Positions 22,098 through 28,953 of a stretch of 64,000 bases of DNA are shown piece by piece (position 1 is the first letter of the stretch; every line of letters starts with the position of its first letter). The position numbers and the translations under genes were made by a program. The notes under the pieces are model-generated. The model was not told the DNA's origin. It did not search any database and saw nothing but the letters and a program-made list of their open reading frames with translations. The stretch is from Vagococcus teuberi. GTDB lineage: Bacteria; Bacillota; Bacilli; Lactobacillales; Vagococcaceae. The stretch lies in the NCBI RefSeq assembly GCF_001870205.1, contig NZ_CP017267.1, positions 1,848,501 through 1,912,500 of the forward strand, read 5' to 3'.

Positions 22098-22730
22098 GTG
22101 CCAAACACACTACTTATCTTTGGAGGAAGCGGTTTTATTGGACAAAAAATTTGTCAAAAAGCGATAGAACAAGGCTATCACGTTTATAGCATTTCAACGC
22201 ACGGCAAACCTAGTATAAATGAAAATTGGGTGAATCATGCGAACATGACTTGGATTGCAAGTGATGTAGTAAAACATGACACTTGGCAAAACGACATCCC
22301 AGATTCTATTCACTATTGTATTAATTTAATTGGCATTTTAAAGCAAACAACGAAACAAACCTATGTTAATAGCATTATCAGACCAAATGATATTATTAGT
22401 AATTGGGCAACAACAAAGCAGATAGCTTATCTGTTTCTCTCAGCAAAATTTGGGCCATCAGACTATATCAAAGCAAAAAAAGAAGCTGAATCTTTGATTA
22501 CCTCTCAAGACAATCAAAATACTATTGTTTATTCTGGTTTAGTAACAGATAAGAACCATCTCTTAAAACAAACACAAGGCGTTGTATTGAAACTCGGTGC
22601 TAAGATACCCGTGCTTTCTCATTGGTGTAAACAAGTTTATCCAATAGACGTCAATCATTTGGCATGCGCCATTTTAAATGTCGTCAAGTCACCTGATAAA
22701 ACAAGTAAATATGTTGATTTAACACAATAA
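22098..22730 (+). CDS. NAD(P)-binding Rossmann-fold (atypical SDR) protein, GTG start
   Basis: A 210-residue protein starting with LLIFGGSGFIGQKICQ, the dinucleotide-binding glycine motif of NmrA/epimerase-like SDRs. No clear Y-x3-K catalytic pair is seen apart from DYIKAKK, so activity is uncertain; such proteins often act as NADPH-linked reductases or assembly factors. The GTG at 22098 has GAAAGGGTG upstream. It opens the plus-strand coaB-coaC-ECF run, 14 bp before coaB, and is divergent from ymdB. Confidence 0.8.
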   Translation: MPNTLLIFGGSGFIGQKICQKAIEQGYHVYSISTHGKPSINENWVNHANMTWIASDVVKHDTWQNDIPDSIHYCINLIGILKQTTKQTYVNSIIRPNDIISNWATTKQIAYLFLSAKFGPSDYIKAKKEAESLITSQDNQNTIVYSGLVTDKNHLLKQTQGVVLKLGAKIPVLSHWCKQVYPIDVNHLACAILNVVKSPDKTSKYVDLTQ

Positions 22731-22744
22731 AGGAGCGCGTTAAC

Positions 22745-23503
22745 GTGAATATTTTAATTACGGCAGGAGGAACATCTGAAGCAATCGATTCGGTAAGAAA
22801 TTTAACCAATCATGCAACAGGTTCGTTAGGAAAAGTAATAGCAGAAACACTTGCTGAACATGTTGATACTATTTTTTATGTTCATGGACCAAAAGCAGTC
22901 CTACCAAATAATCCAGCTATCAAATTTTTTCCTATTGCTTCTGTTAGAGATTTAGAAAAAACGATGCAAGACATTTTAACTACGACACCTATCCATACTG
23001 TCATTCATAGTATGGCTGTCAGTGATTATGAGTTAGACTATACGACATCGGAAATTGACTTAGCAAAAAACTTAGCCGATATGATATCAACTAAGTCACC
23101 TTCAACTAAAGATGAACTAGAAAACTTAATAAAAACAGCTCTTACTTCTGACGCATTAGCATCAAATACTGGTGAGAAAAAAATCCGTTCAACTTCTGAA
23201 CAACTCATTATTGCATTAAAAAAAGCACCTAAAGTAATTCACTCCATAAAAAAATGGCAACCAACAACTCAATTAGTTGGGTTTAAGTTATTAGTTGGTG
23301 TGAGTGATGCTGATTTAGTAGCTGCTGCAACAGACAGTATCAAAAAAAATAAGGCTGACTACATTGTGGCTAATGACTTAGAAAATATTTCAACGGATAA
23401 ACACGAAGCCTTAATTATTAATCATCAAGGGATCAAAAAGAGATGTCATACGAAACAAGACATCTCAAACACACTACTGACATTGATTAAACAGGAGGGA
23501 TAA
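22745..23503 (+). CDS. coaB: Phosphopantothenate-cysteine ligase, stand-alone CoaB
   Basis: A 252-residue enzyme that joins 4'-phosphopantothenate to cysteine in CoA synthesis. ITAGGTSEAIDSVRNLTNHATG is its N-terminal nucleotide-binding region, and VGFKLLVGV is near the C-terminal signature. In most bacteria CoaB is fused to CoaC; here the genes are separate, as in streptococci and enterococci. GTG start with AAAGGAG upstream; 4 bp before coaC. Confidence 0.94.
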   Translation: MNILITAGGTSEAIDSVRNLTNHATGSLGKVIAETLAEHVDTIFYVHGPKAVLPNNPAIKFFPIASVRDLEKTMQDILTTTPIHTVIHSMAVSDYELDYTTSEIDLAKNLADMISTKSPSTKDELENLIKTALTSDALASNTGEKKIRSTSEQLIIALKKAPKVIHSIKKWQPTTQLVGFKLLVGVSDADLVAAATDSIKKNKADYIVANDLENISTDKHEALIINHQGIKKRCHTKQDISNTLLTLIKQEG

Positions 23504-23507
23504 GTAT

Positions 23508-24050
23508 ATGCCAAAAGTATTATTAGGTGTTTCAGCTAGTATTTCCGCCTATAAAGCAGCGGATATCATCAGTCAACTAAAAAAACAAAATATTGATGTT
23601 GAAGTGATTATGACGGACAATAGTACAAAAATCATTCCAGCTTTGACACTTCAAGTTTTATCAAAAGAAACAGTCCATACAGACGTTATGTATGAACATA
23701 AACCAAGTGATATCAATCATATAGATGTGGTCAAACGAGCGGATTTATTTTTAGTCGCACCCGCTACAGCAAACATTATTGGAAAAATAGCAAATGGCAT
23801 TGCCGATGATATGCTGTCGACAACTGCCTTAGCTGCCCATGATATACCAAAAATAATCGCACCAGCTATGAATACATATATGTATACAAACCCTGCGATG
23901 AAGCGTAATCTCACACAACTAGAAGAAGATGGGTATCAAATCATCGAACCAAAAGAAAGTTTACTGGCCTGTGGAGATTATGGTAAAGGTGCTTTAGCTG
24001 ATGTCGATGTGATCGTTAATACCGTAAAAGAAAAATTAATCAAAAAATAA
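23508..24050 (+). CDS. coaC: Phosphopantothenoylcysteine decarboxylase, stand-alone CoaC
   Basis: A 180-residue HFCD-fold flavoprotein that decarboxylates phosphopantothenoylcysteine to phosphopantetheine. Evidence: GVSASISAYKAADI, the FMN-binding VAPATANIIGKIANGIADD, and PAMNTYMYTNPA with the P-A-M-N motif. The C-terminal ACGDYGKGA loop carries the catalytic cysteine. Tightly coupled to coaB. Confidence 0.95.
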   Translation: MPKVLLGVSASISAYKAADIISQLKKQNIDVEVIMTDNSTKIIPALTLQVLSKETVHTDVMYEHKPSDINHIDVVKRADLFLVAPATANIIGKIANGIADDMLSTTALAAHDIPKIIAPAMNTYMYTNPAMKRNLTQLEEDGYQIIEPKESLLACGDYGKGALADVDVIVNTVKEKLIKK

Positions 24051-24066
24051 AAAAAGGAGTTTCATC

Positions 24067-24696
24067 GTGAAAACAAAACGTTTAACACTCACTGCTATAT
24101 TTTTAGCAATTATCATCGTCTTTTCATTTACACCACTAGGGTTTATCAACTTAGGTTTTATAAAAGCGACGTTGGTACACATTCCTGTTATTATTGGAGG
24201 AATTGTTTTAGGACCAAGAATAGGTGCTTTTCTAGGGTTATCTTTTGGACTACTTAGTATGACCATCAATACCATGACACCTTCAGCTTTATCATTTGCC
24301 TTTTCACCATTTATTCCTGTTCTTGGAACAAATAATGGTAGTTTATGGGCAATATTCATAGCACTTATTCCTAGAATTTTAACTGGGGTTGTGCCTTACT
24401 TTATTTACAAGTGGTTGAAATCCACTAATAAAGTGCCTGAAAAACTATCATTGTTTTTATCAGGTGTTGCTGCATCAATGGTCAATACACTTTTAGTAAT
24501 GAACTTAATTTATTTAGTATTCCAAGACGCATATTCTCAACTAAAAGGTGTTGCGATTGGATCTGGACTATATAAAGCCGTTTTAAGTGTTATTTTTATC
24601 AACGGTGTTCCTGAAGCTTTAATCGCAGGAATCGCAGTAAGTGCCATAACTGGTGTGTTAATAAAAATATATCAAAAAGGTGGACAATCTTCATAA
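24067..24696 (+). CDS. ECF transporter S component, probably pantothenate
   Basis: A 209-residue membrane protein with about six hydrophobic helices and the start TLTAIFLAIIIVFSFTPLGFINLG typical of ECF substrate-binding S components. It would work with a shared EcfT/EcfA energising module encoded elsewhere. Substrate is inferred from its place 16 bp after coaC; a pantothenate (PanT-like) role is likely. GTG start with AAAAGGAG upstream. Confidence 0.8.
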   Translation: MKTKRLTLTAIFLAIIIVFSFTPLGFINLGFIKATLVHIPVIIGGIVLGPRIGAFLGLSFGLLSMTINTMTPSALSFAFSPFIPVLGTNNGSLWAIFIALIPRILTGVVPYFIYKWLKSTNKVPEKLSLFLSGVAASMVNTLLVMNLIYLVFQDAYSQLKGVAIGSGLYKAVLSVIFINGVPEALIAGIAVSAITGVLIKIYQKGGQSS

Positions 24697-24738
24697 AATT
24701 ATCGTTGTTTTTTCGAACGGTTATGATAAACTATTTAT

Positions 24739-24801
24739 AGACTTAACTATAAGGCATAACCCGTATCATAATTACGCTTGCTTATGTTCTTATATTAGTC
24801 T
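24739..24801 (+). other. Possible structured leader before a decayed transporter gene
   Basis: Nested short helices can be drawn: AGACT/AGTCT (24739-24743 with 24797-24801), CATAA/TTATG inside it and CGTA/TACG at the tip. The hairpin abuts an intrinsic terminator and the remains of a transporter gene, the layout of a riboswitch or attenuator. No known riboswitch consensus was recognised, and the helices are short. Confidence 0.3.
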
Positions 24802-24832
24802 TCCCTACTTTAATAAAAGTAGGGATTTTTTT
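24802..24832 (+). terminator. Intrinsic terminator
   Basis: Nine-base perfect stem CCCTACTTT (24803-24811) / AAAGTAGGG (24816-24824), then A and seven Ts. It ends transcripts from the CoA/ECF run or belongs to the leader of the decayed gene that follows. Confidence 0.9.
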
Positions 24833-24839
24833 ACATAAG

Positions 24840-25023
24840 GGACCAATCACTATTCCAAAATGCCAACTCAGTCAATGGTGGATGTGGACTGGTGGTATTT
24901 TTAGTTTAGTGATTGTTCTAGCAACTATCATTATTCCAAGCAAAATCAGTTACACAACGTTTTTGGGTTCATTTAATCGGTATTGCTTTTTTAATAATTG
25001 GCGTGGTATTAGTAAAAAAATAG
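24840..25023 (+). pseudogene. Remnant of a DMT-family (YdcZ/DUF606-like) transporter gene
   Basis: Two coding fragments in different frames. From 24840 the frame reads GPITIPKC then QWWMWTGGIFSLVIVLA, matching the second-half start of YdcZ-type small multidrug-like proteins. From 24955, shifted by one base, it reads QRFWVHLIGIAFLIIGVVL to TAG at 25021. The N-terminal half and roughly 45 residues in the middle are missing. Not functional. Confidence 0.65.
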
Positions 25024-25087
25024 AAGCTATTACTTCTAGTCATTAGTAGCCATATCGATATTTATTACTATACAAAAAAATGTTTCA

Positions 25088-25417
25088 CTATCCTTTGTAA
25101 TTTTCTAACTTTTCGATGGTTTGTCGGACTAACTGACGAGGTGGTAAATATCGTCCAGATTCTTCACGTTGAGTGGCTTTCAAATCGAGTTGTCCCATAT
25201 TAGAAAGTTCACTCAACGTAATTATAGGAATATTTTTTTCTTTAGCTAGCTGCCACATATAGTTCAATTCTTCGTTGCGTTTAACCGAATAATACTTAGT
25301 CATACCTAACAACAATAAATATGCTATCATAAACCATATTTTCCCAGAGATTAACAATGACACACAATATATTCCTATAAGAATATATAATAAATAATAG
25401 ATTTTTTTCATTGCCAT
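25088..25417 (-). CDS. Small membrane protein, unknown function
   Basis: A 109-residue protein with two N-terminal membrane helices (about residues 5-22 and 27-42), then a cytosolic tail that contains TLSELSNMGQLDLKA and a basic, proline-containing end. No family is recognised. GGAAG precedes two close in-frame ATGs (25417 and 25411), so the start is uncertain by two codons. It is on the same strand as the NusG-II gene, with a terminator-like hairpin between them. Confidence 0.65.
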   Translation of the reverse strand: MAMKKIYYLLYILIGIYCVSLLISGKIWFMIAYLLLLGMTKYYSVKRNEELNYMWQLAKEKNIPIITLSELSNMGQLDLKATQREESGRYLPPRQLVRQTIEKLENYKG

Positions 25418-25446
25418 AACGCTTCCTATTTCTTATATAAGTATAA

Positions 25447-25478
25447 CAAAAAACTCTTACTTTTTCGTAAGAGTTTTT
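25447..25478. terminator. Bidirectional-looking terminator
   Basis: Ten-base perfect stem AAACTCTTAC/GTAAGAGTTT (25451-25476) with a TTTTTC loop. On the minus strand TTTTTTG follows, directly past the stop of the NusG-II gene. Confidence 0.85.
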
Positions 25479-25908
25479 AATACGTCATAATCATTTCATC
25501 TTCATCATTATCTGGATTTTTAGCTTTTATCTCAATCACTAACTGATGAGGCAAACAAATACTTGTTTGTCCTACTCGACTAATCCAACTTGTCATAACC
25601 GCAATTTGATCTGGACTGTTATCTTCTTTTACTCGTATGCGAGTTCCATCAACTTCAACAATATTATATTTATCCCCACCTGGGTAGTAGGTTTTCTCAA
25701 AATGTTTTGTGTTTTCATTTAAATCAAAACGGTCAACTTCTTTACCTTTTATTGTAACAATTGCAATATTTCCACTAGTATCCTCTTTATGTTTCGCTTG
25801 ATTTATACCAAATACCACATAAGGAACAAATGATAAAACTATCAAGCAGATAATTACTACACCATCCATATACCGCCATTGCTTTTTTAGTTCATGCCAT
25901 ATCTTCAT
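25477..25908 (-). CDS. NusG domain II-containing membrane protein
   Basis: A 143-residue protein. One N-terminal membrane helix (VVIICLIVLSFVPYVVFGI) is followed by an extracytoplasmic beta-rich domain of the NusG-II type, common in Firmicutes and of unknown function; it is not the transcription factor. The C-terminal region RVGQTSICLPHQLVIEI is typical. The ATG at 25908 with AAAGGAAA upstream is chosen over an in-frame TTG six codons earlier. Confidence 0.82.
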   Translation of the reverse strand: MKIWHELKKQWRYMDGVVIICLIVLSFVPYVVFGINQAKHKEDTSGNIAIVTIKGKEVDRFDLNENTKHFEKTYYPGGDKYNIVEVDGTRIRVKEDNSPDQIAVMTSWISRVGQTSICLPHQLVIEIKAKNPDNDEDEMIMTY

Positions 25909-26018
25909 CTCTTTATTTCCTTTCAAGCACTACTCTTAGTAAGATAACGTTAATTTCAAAAATCGTCAACTTATTTATTTAAATCTCTTTTTACATTCTT
26001 GTGAAAAAAATATCAATA

Positions 26019-26047
26019 TTGCTATTTTATAGACTTTTATCTATAAT
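26019..26047 (+). promoter_or_regulatory. Promoter of trhO
   Basis: TTGCTA (26019-26024), 17 bp, TATAAT (26042-26047); the GTG start lies 31 bp downstream behind AGGAGG. Confidence 0.8.
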
Positions 26048-26077
26048 TGTCTGATACAAACTCTAGGAGGAATTACA

Positions 26078-27055
26078 GTGTCAAAGTATCAAGTATTATT
26101 ATATTATTTATATGTCCCTATTGAAGATCCTGAAGAATTTGCCAAAGAGCATTTAGAATTATGTAAATCTTTTAACTTGAAAGGCCGCGTCTTAGTTGCT
26201 AAAGAAGGTATCAATGGAACTCTCTCAGGTTTAACCGAAAATACACAACGTTATATGGATTACATGCATGCTGACGAACGATTTAAAGATATTTTCTTTA
26301 AAATTGATCCCGCTGATGAGCAAGCATTCAAAAAAATGTTCGTTCGCCCTCGTCCTGAATTAGTGTCTTTAAAATTAGAAGATGATATTAACCCATTAGA
26401 ATTAACTGGAAACTATTTATCACCTCAAGAATTTAAAGAAGCTATTTTAGATGAAGATACGATTGTAATCGATGCAAGAAATGATTACGAGTATGATTTA
26501 GGTCACTTTAGAGGAGCTGTTCGTCCAGATATTCGCACATTTAGAGAACTACCTCAATGGATTCGTGATAACAAAGAAAAATTTATGGATAAACGTGTTG
26601 TGACATACTGTACTGGTGGAATTCGTTGTGAAAAATTCTCTGGTTGGTTAGTTCGTGAAGGCTTCAATGATGTTGGTCAATTACATGGTGGTATCGCTAC
26701 TTATGGTCGCGATCCTGAAGTTCAAGGTGAACTATGGGATGGAAAAATGTATGTGTTCGATGAACGTATTAGTGTTCCTATCAATCATGTTGACCCAGTT
26801 ATCGTTGGTGTTGATTGGTTTGATGGTACACCTTGTGAACGCTACGTTAACTGTGGTAACCCAGAATGTAACAGACAGATCTTGTGCTCTGAAGAAAACG
26901 AAGCAAAATATGTACGTGGGTGTTCTCATGACTGTCGTATTCATGAAAGAAATCGTTACATCACTGAAAATGACATTACACCAGAAGAATGGATTAAAAG
27001 AATTCATGACTTAGGTGAAGAATTTGACGTTGAAAGAATGGAAACTGTACAATAA
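26078..27055 (+). CDS. trhO: tRNA uridine(34) hydroxylase TrhO (rhodanese-like), GTG start
   Basis: A 325-residue protein that makes 5-hydroxyuridine at the tRNA wobble position. An N-terminal acylphosphatase-like domain (about 1-95), a central rhodanese domain with the active-site loop [10 protein letters not shown], and a C-terminal cysteine-rich segment are visible. The GTG has AGGAGG at seven bases. Monocistronic with its own promoter and terminator. Confidence 0.93.
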   Translation: MSKYQVLLYYLYVPIEDPEEFAKEHLELCKSFNLKGRVLVAKEGINGTLSGLTENTQRYMDYMHADERFKDIFFKIDPADEQAFKKMFVRPRPELVSLKLEDDINPLELTGNYLSPQEFKEAILDEDTIVIDARNDYEYDLGHFRGAVRPDIRTFRELPQWIRDNKEKFMDKRVVTYCTGGIRCEKFSGWLVREGFNDVGQLHGGIATYGRDPEVQGELWDGKMYVFDERISVPINHVDPVIVGVDWFDGTPCERYVNCGNPECNRQILCSEENEAKYVRGCSHDCRIHERNRYITENDITPEEWIKRIHDLGEEFDVERMETVQ

Positions 27056-27064
27056 TAGTTACTT

Positions 27065-27105
27065 TAAACCTCTAACAAAGATAGTTGTTGGAGGTTTATT
27101 TTATA
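27065..27105 (+). terminator. Intrinsic terminator after trhO
   Basis: AAACCTCTAACAA (27066-27078) pairs with TTGTTGGAGGTTT (27085-27097) with one mismatch, followed by ATTTTAT. Confidence 0.8.
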
Positions 27106-27284
27106 TCTAGTGTGTATAATAGTGCAATAATTAAAACAATGATAAAGTAGATAAAGATGTGTCTACTAAAGCAAAATATATCTACCAAATTTCAATTAAT
27201 CCTATCATAGAAAACAGCGCTCTATCCTCTTTTTATGTAAAATAAAAAATAACAGCATTTGGTTTTCTCAATGATTTTTGCATT

Positions 27285-27533
27285 ATGGCTGGTATGTGTT
27301 CTTCATTAGAGCAAACAGTTGATACCATAAAAAACAGTTCTCTAGTTTCTATCACTGGATACATGGATCATACTTCTTTCTTCGAACTCAGACTAGCTGT
27401 TTCATTGGATAAACAAATTTACTATGTGACAGAACATCTAAACAATACATTCAACTTACCTTTTCCATATTCTATAGAACAAATAATCCCTATCTCATAC
27501 GATGATTTCATCAGTATAGTTGATCATTTATGA
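27285..27533 (+). CDS. Short hypothetical ORF
   Basis: An 82-codon frame with believable composition (ITGYMDHTSFFELRLAVS) but no ribosome-binding site before the ATG and no recognised family. It may be the end of a decayed gene; the 180 bp before it (27104-27284) show no other gene. It ends just before the first small-RNA unit on the opposite strand. Confidence 0.35.
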   Translation: MAGMCSSLEQTVDTIKNSSLVSITGYMDHTSFFELRLAVSLDKQIYYVTEHLNNTFNLPFPYSIEQIIPISYDDFISIVDHL

Positions 27534-27537
27534 TAAT

Positions 27538-27634
27538 AAAAAAAGTCACTAGTTCTCACTAGTGACAAAAAGGAGTTGTTTATTTACTTTGGAGGAGTAA
27601 ATAAAATGAAAAAGTTTGTTAGGGTTGTTTTGTT
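27538..27634 (-). ncRNA. Candidate sibling small RNA, copy A
   Basis: First of three homologous units. On the minus strand: promoter TTTTCA-16 bp-TATAGT (27641-27668), a 5' A/C-rich part, hairpin TTTATTTACT-CCTCCAA-AGTAAATAAA (27579-27605) with CCTCC in the loop, a linker with CTCCTTTTT, then terminator stem GTCACTAG/CTAGTGAC (27545-27566) and seven Ts. The two pyrimidine motifs are complementary to Shine-Dalgarno sequences, the layout of LhrC- and csRNA-type regulators. Start point is predicted; expression untested. Confidence 0.6.
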
Positions 27635-27700
27635 GGTATAACTATATAATAACCTCTATTTATGAAAAAACGATGTCCTTTTTTATTCTTTTTGTGACTT

Positions 27701-27720
27701 TTTACTTAAGAAAGAGTAAA
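27701..27720. promoter_or_regulatory. Palindrome upstream of small RNA copy A
   Basis: Inverted repeat TTTACTT-N6-GAGTAAA, one mismatch, 32 bp upstream of the -35. Equivalent palindromes lie at the same distance before copies B and C, suggesting a dimeric regulator site. Confidence 0.45.
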
Positions 27721-27887
27721 AATAATTTGGAATTATCTCTCTTCACTCATCTCATTTAATCATTTACTAAATGCCTTAATTTATGATTTTTTAACAAGTT
27801 ATCAAAAATAATGATTGGCCTGTTTTATTCCCTCATCATAAAAGTCATACTCATTTCATTTTTGAAAAAAGCTCAATAACATAAGAA

Positions 27888-28037
27888 AAGCGGACAAGTC
27901 CGCCTTGACCTATGAAAAAATAAGAAATTTAACCCTGAATGAGCAGCGAAGCGCGCAATGGGGCAAATTTATCTTTTTTTCACTAGGTCAGGACTTGGGA
28001 GCTAGGCATTGATGGCTGAACTTATAATCCCCTAGTC
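27888..28037. repeat. Large palindromic element between small RNA units A and B
   Basis: Three stacked structures. GCGGAC-AA-GTCCGC (27890-27903) is followed on the minus strand by TTTTCTT, a terminator form. An 85-bp imperfect palindrome (27906-27990) is bounded by TGACCTA/TAGGTCA, with AAATTT and A/T-run arms and a GC-rich centre containing GCAGCGAAGCGCGC. A further hairpin (27992-28037) is bounded by GACT/AGTC. It is much more GC-rich than its surroundings. It may be a dispersed intergenic repeat or a structured minus-strand RNA. Confidence 0.55.
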
Positions 28038-28039
28038 TA

Positions 28040-28136
28040 AAAAAAAGCCACTAGCTTTCACTAGTGGCAAAAAGGAGTTGTTTATTTACTTTGGAGGAGT
28101 AAATAAAATGAAAAAGTTTGTTAGGGTTGTTTTATT
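28040..28136 (-). ncRNA. Candidate sibling small RNA, copy B
   Basis: Same architecture as copy A. Promoter TTTTCA-16 bp-TATATT (28143-28170); hairpin with CCTCC loop (28081-28107) identical to copy A; linker CTCCTTTTT; terminator stem GCCACTAG/CTAGTGGC (28047-28068) followed by eight Ts on the minus strand. The second base pair of the terminator is C-G here but U-A in copy A, a compensatory change that supports a real RNA structure. Confidence 0.6.
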
Positions 28137-28202
28137 AGTATGAATATATAATAACCTCTATTTATGAAAAAACGATGTCCTATTTTATTCTTTTTGTGAT
28201 AT

Positions 28203-28222
28203 TTTACTTAAGAAAAAGTAAA
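28203..28222. promoter_or_regulatory. Palindrome upstream of small RNA copy B
   Basis: Perfect inverted repeat TTTACTT-N6-AAGTAAA, 32 bp upstream of the -35 of copy B. Confidence 0.45.
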
Positions 28223-28318
28223 GATATTTTTTACCTGTTTCTATTAAGCTTTTTCAACTTGATAAGAGTATACTTAACATACAAAAATGAATTAACTAAC
28301 TTGAAAGAGCGTGAAAGT

Positions 28319-28773
28319 ATGTCATTTATTTTTTCTGATTTTCTGTCCTGTTACTTATTAGTATAGGTCTCTTACATATTTATTGGGCTTTTGGTGAGAT
28401 TATTTTTGAAGAGTATGTTCTTCCAGAATATAAATATAATCTCAAACCACAATTTTTTAATCAAACAACTGGACCATTTACGTGTTCTCTAGTTTCTTTA
28501 GCCTTTTTCATATTAGCTTTTTTATAAATTACTTATTCTTATCATATTGGTAATCCTAAAATTGTCTCTATTTTACTAACAATAGCTTGTTTTGTTTTTA
28601 TAGGTAGAATTATTGGCGAGTTTAACTGTTTTGGTATATTTAAAAGAGAAAAAGATACGACCTTTTCAAAAATGGATAATATGATTTATATCCCAATATG
28701 TGTGTATCTAAACATTTCATTGGGTTGTTCAATTGGCTACTTTAAAATAAAAAAAGCCACTAGATTTCTCTAG
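28319..28773 (+). pseudogene. Decayed DUF3995-family membrane protein gene
   Basis: The frame starts MSFIFSDF at 28319 behind GAAAGAG, then needs a frameshift near 28340 to read LLISIGLLHIYWAFGE, the DUF3995 hallmark. It continues to a premature TAA at 28525-28527, after which the same frame shows GRIIGEFNCFGIFKRE and FSKMDNMIYIPICVYL, also typical. About 150 codons in all, close to family length. Its 3' end runs into the terminator hairpin of small RNA copy C on the other strand. Function of the family is unknown. Confidence 0.75.
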
Positions 28774-28845
28774 TGACAAAAAGGAGTTGTTTATTTACTT
28801 TGGAGGAGTAAATAAAATGAAAAAGTTTGTTAGGGTTGTTTCGTT
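28750..28845 (-). ncRNA. Candidate sibling small RNA, copy C
   Basis: Third unit. Promoter TTGTCA-16 bp-TATAAA (28852-28879) is the best of the three. The CCTCC hairpin (28790-28816) is identical to the others; linker CTCCTTTTT; terminator stem 28756-28777, with a G-U pair at the position that is U-A or C-G in the other copies, then a T-tract. The transcribed part is conserved while the sequence before the -35 has diverged, as expected if the RNA is what is under selection. Confidence 0.6.
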
Positions 28846-28912
28846 GGTATGTTTATATAATAGTCTCAACCCATGACAAAACCATGCTTTTTTTTATTAA
28901 TTTATCTAAACT

Positions 28913-28932
28913 TTTAGTTAAGAAAAACTAAA
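28913..28932. promoter_or_regulatory. Palindrome upstream of small RNA copy C
   Basis: Inverted repeat TTTAGTT-N6-AACTAAA, 33 bp upstream of the -35. Compared with copies A and B, both half-sites changed together (ACTT/AAGT to AGTT/AACT), so symmetry is retained. It overlaps the MFS gene terminator. Confidence 0.45.
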
Positions 28933-28953
28933 GATAGTGATGTCTTTAGTTTT
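28919..28953 (-). terminator. Terminator of the MFS gene
   Basis: On the minus strand AAAACTAAAG pairs with CTTTAGTTTT (28924-28953, 10-base loop) and is followed by TTCTT. The stop codon lies within the stem. Confidence 0.7.

Noticed and set aside
24739-24801. Purine, guanidine or preQ1 riboswitch before the decayed transporter
   Set aside because: None of the conserved cores of those classes could be found by eye.
28175-28366. 63-codon plus-strand frame MSYFILF..
   Set aside because: It starts within the upstream region of small-RNA copy B and runs in one frame into the start of the decayed DUF3995 gene; no ribosome-binding site.
27606-28876. Tiny plus-strand ORFs (MKKFVRVVLLV and variants) behind GGAGG in each repeat unit, resembling peptide pheromone genes
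   Set aside because: Plus strand lacks a promoter at each unit, while promoter and poly-T terminator are both on the minus strand. The GGAGG is the complement of the conserved CCTCC loop. Still possible but less likely than small RNAs.
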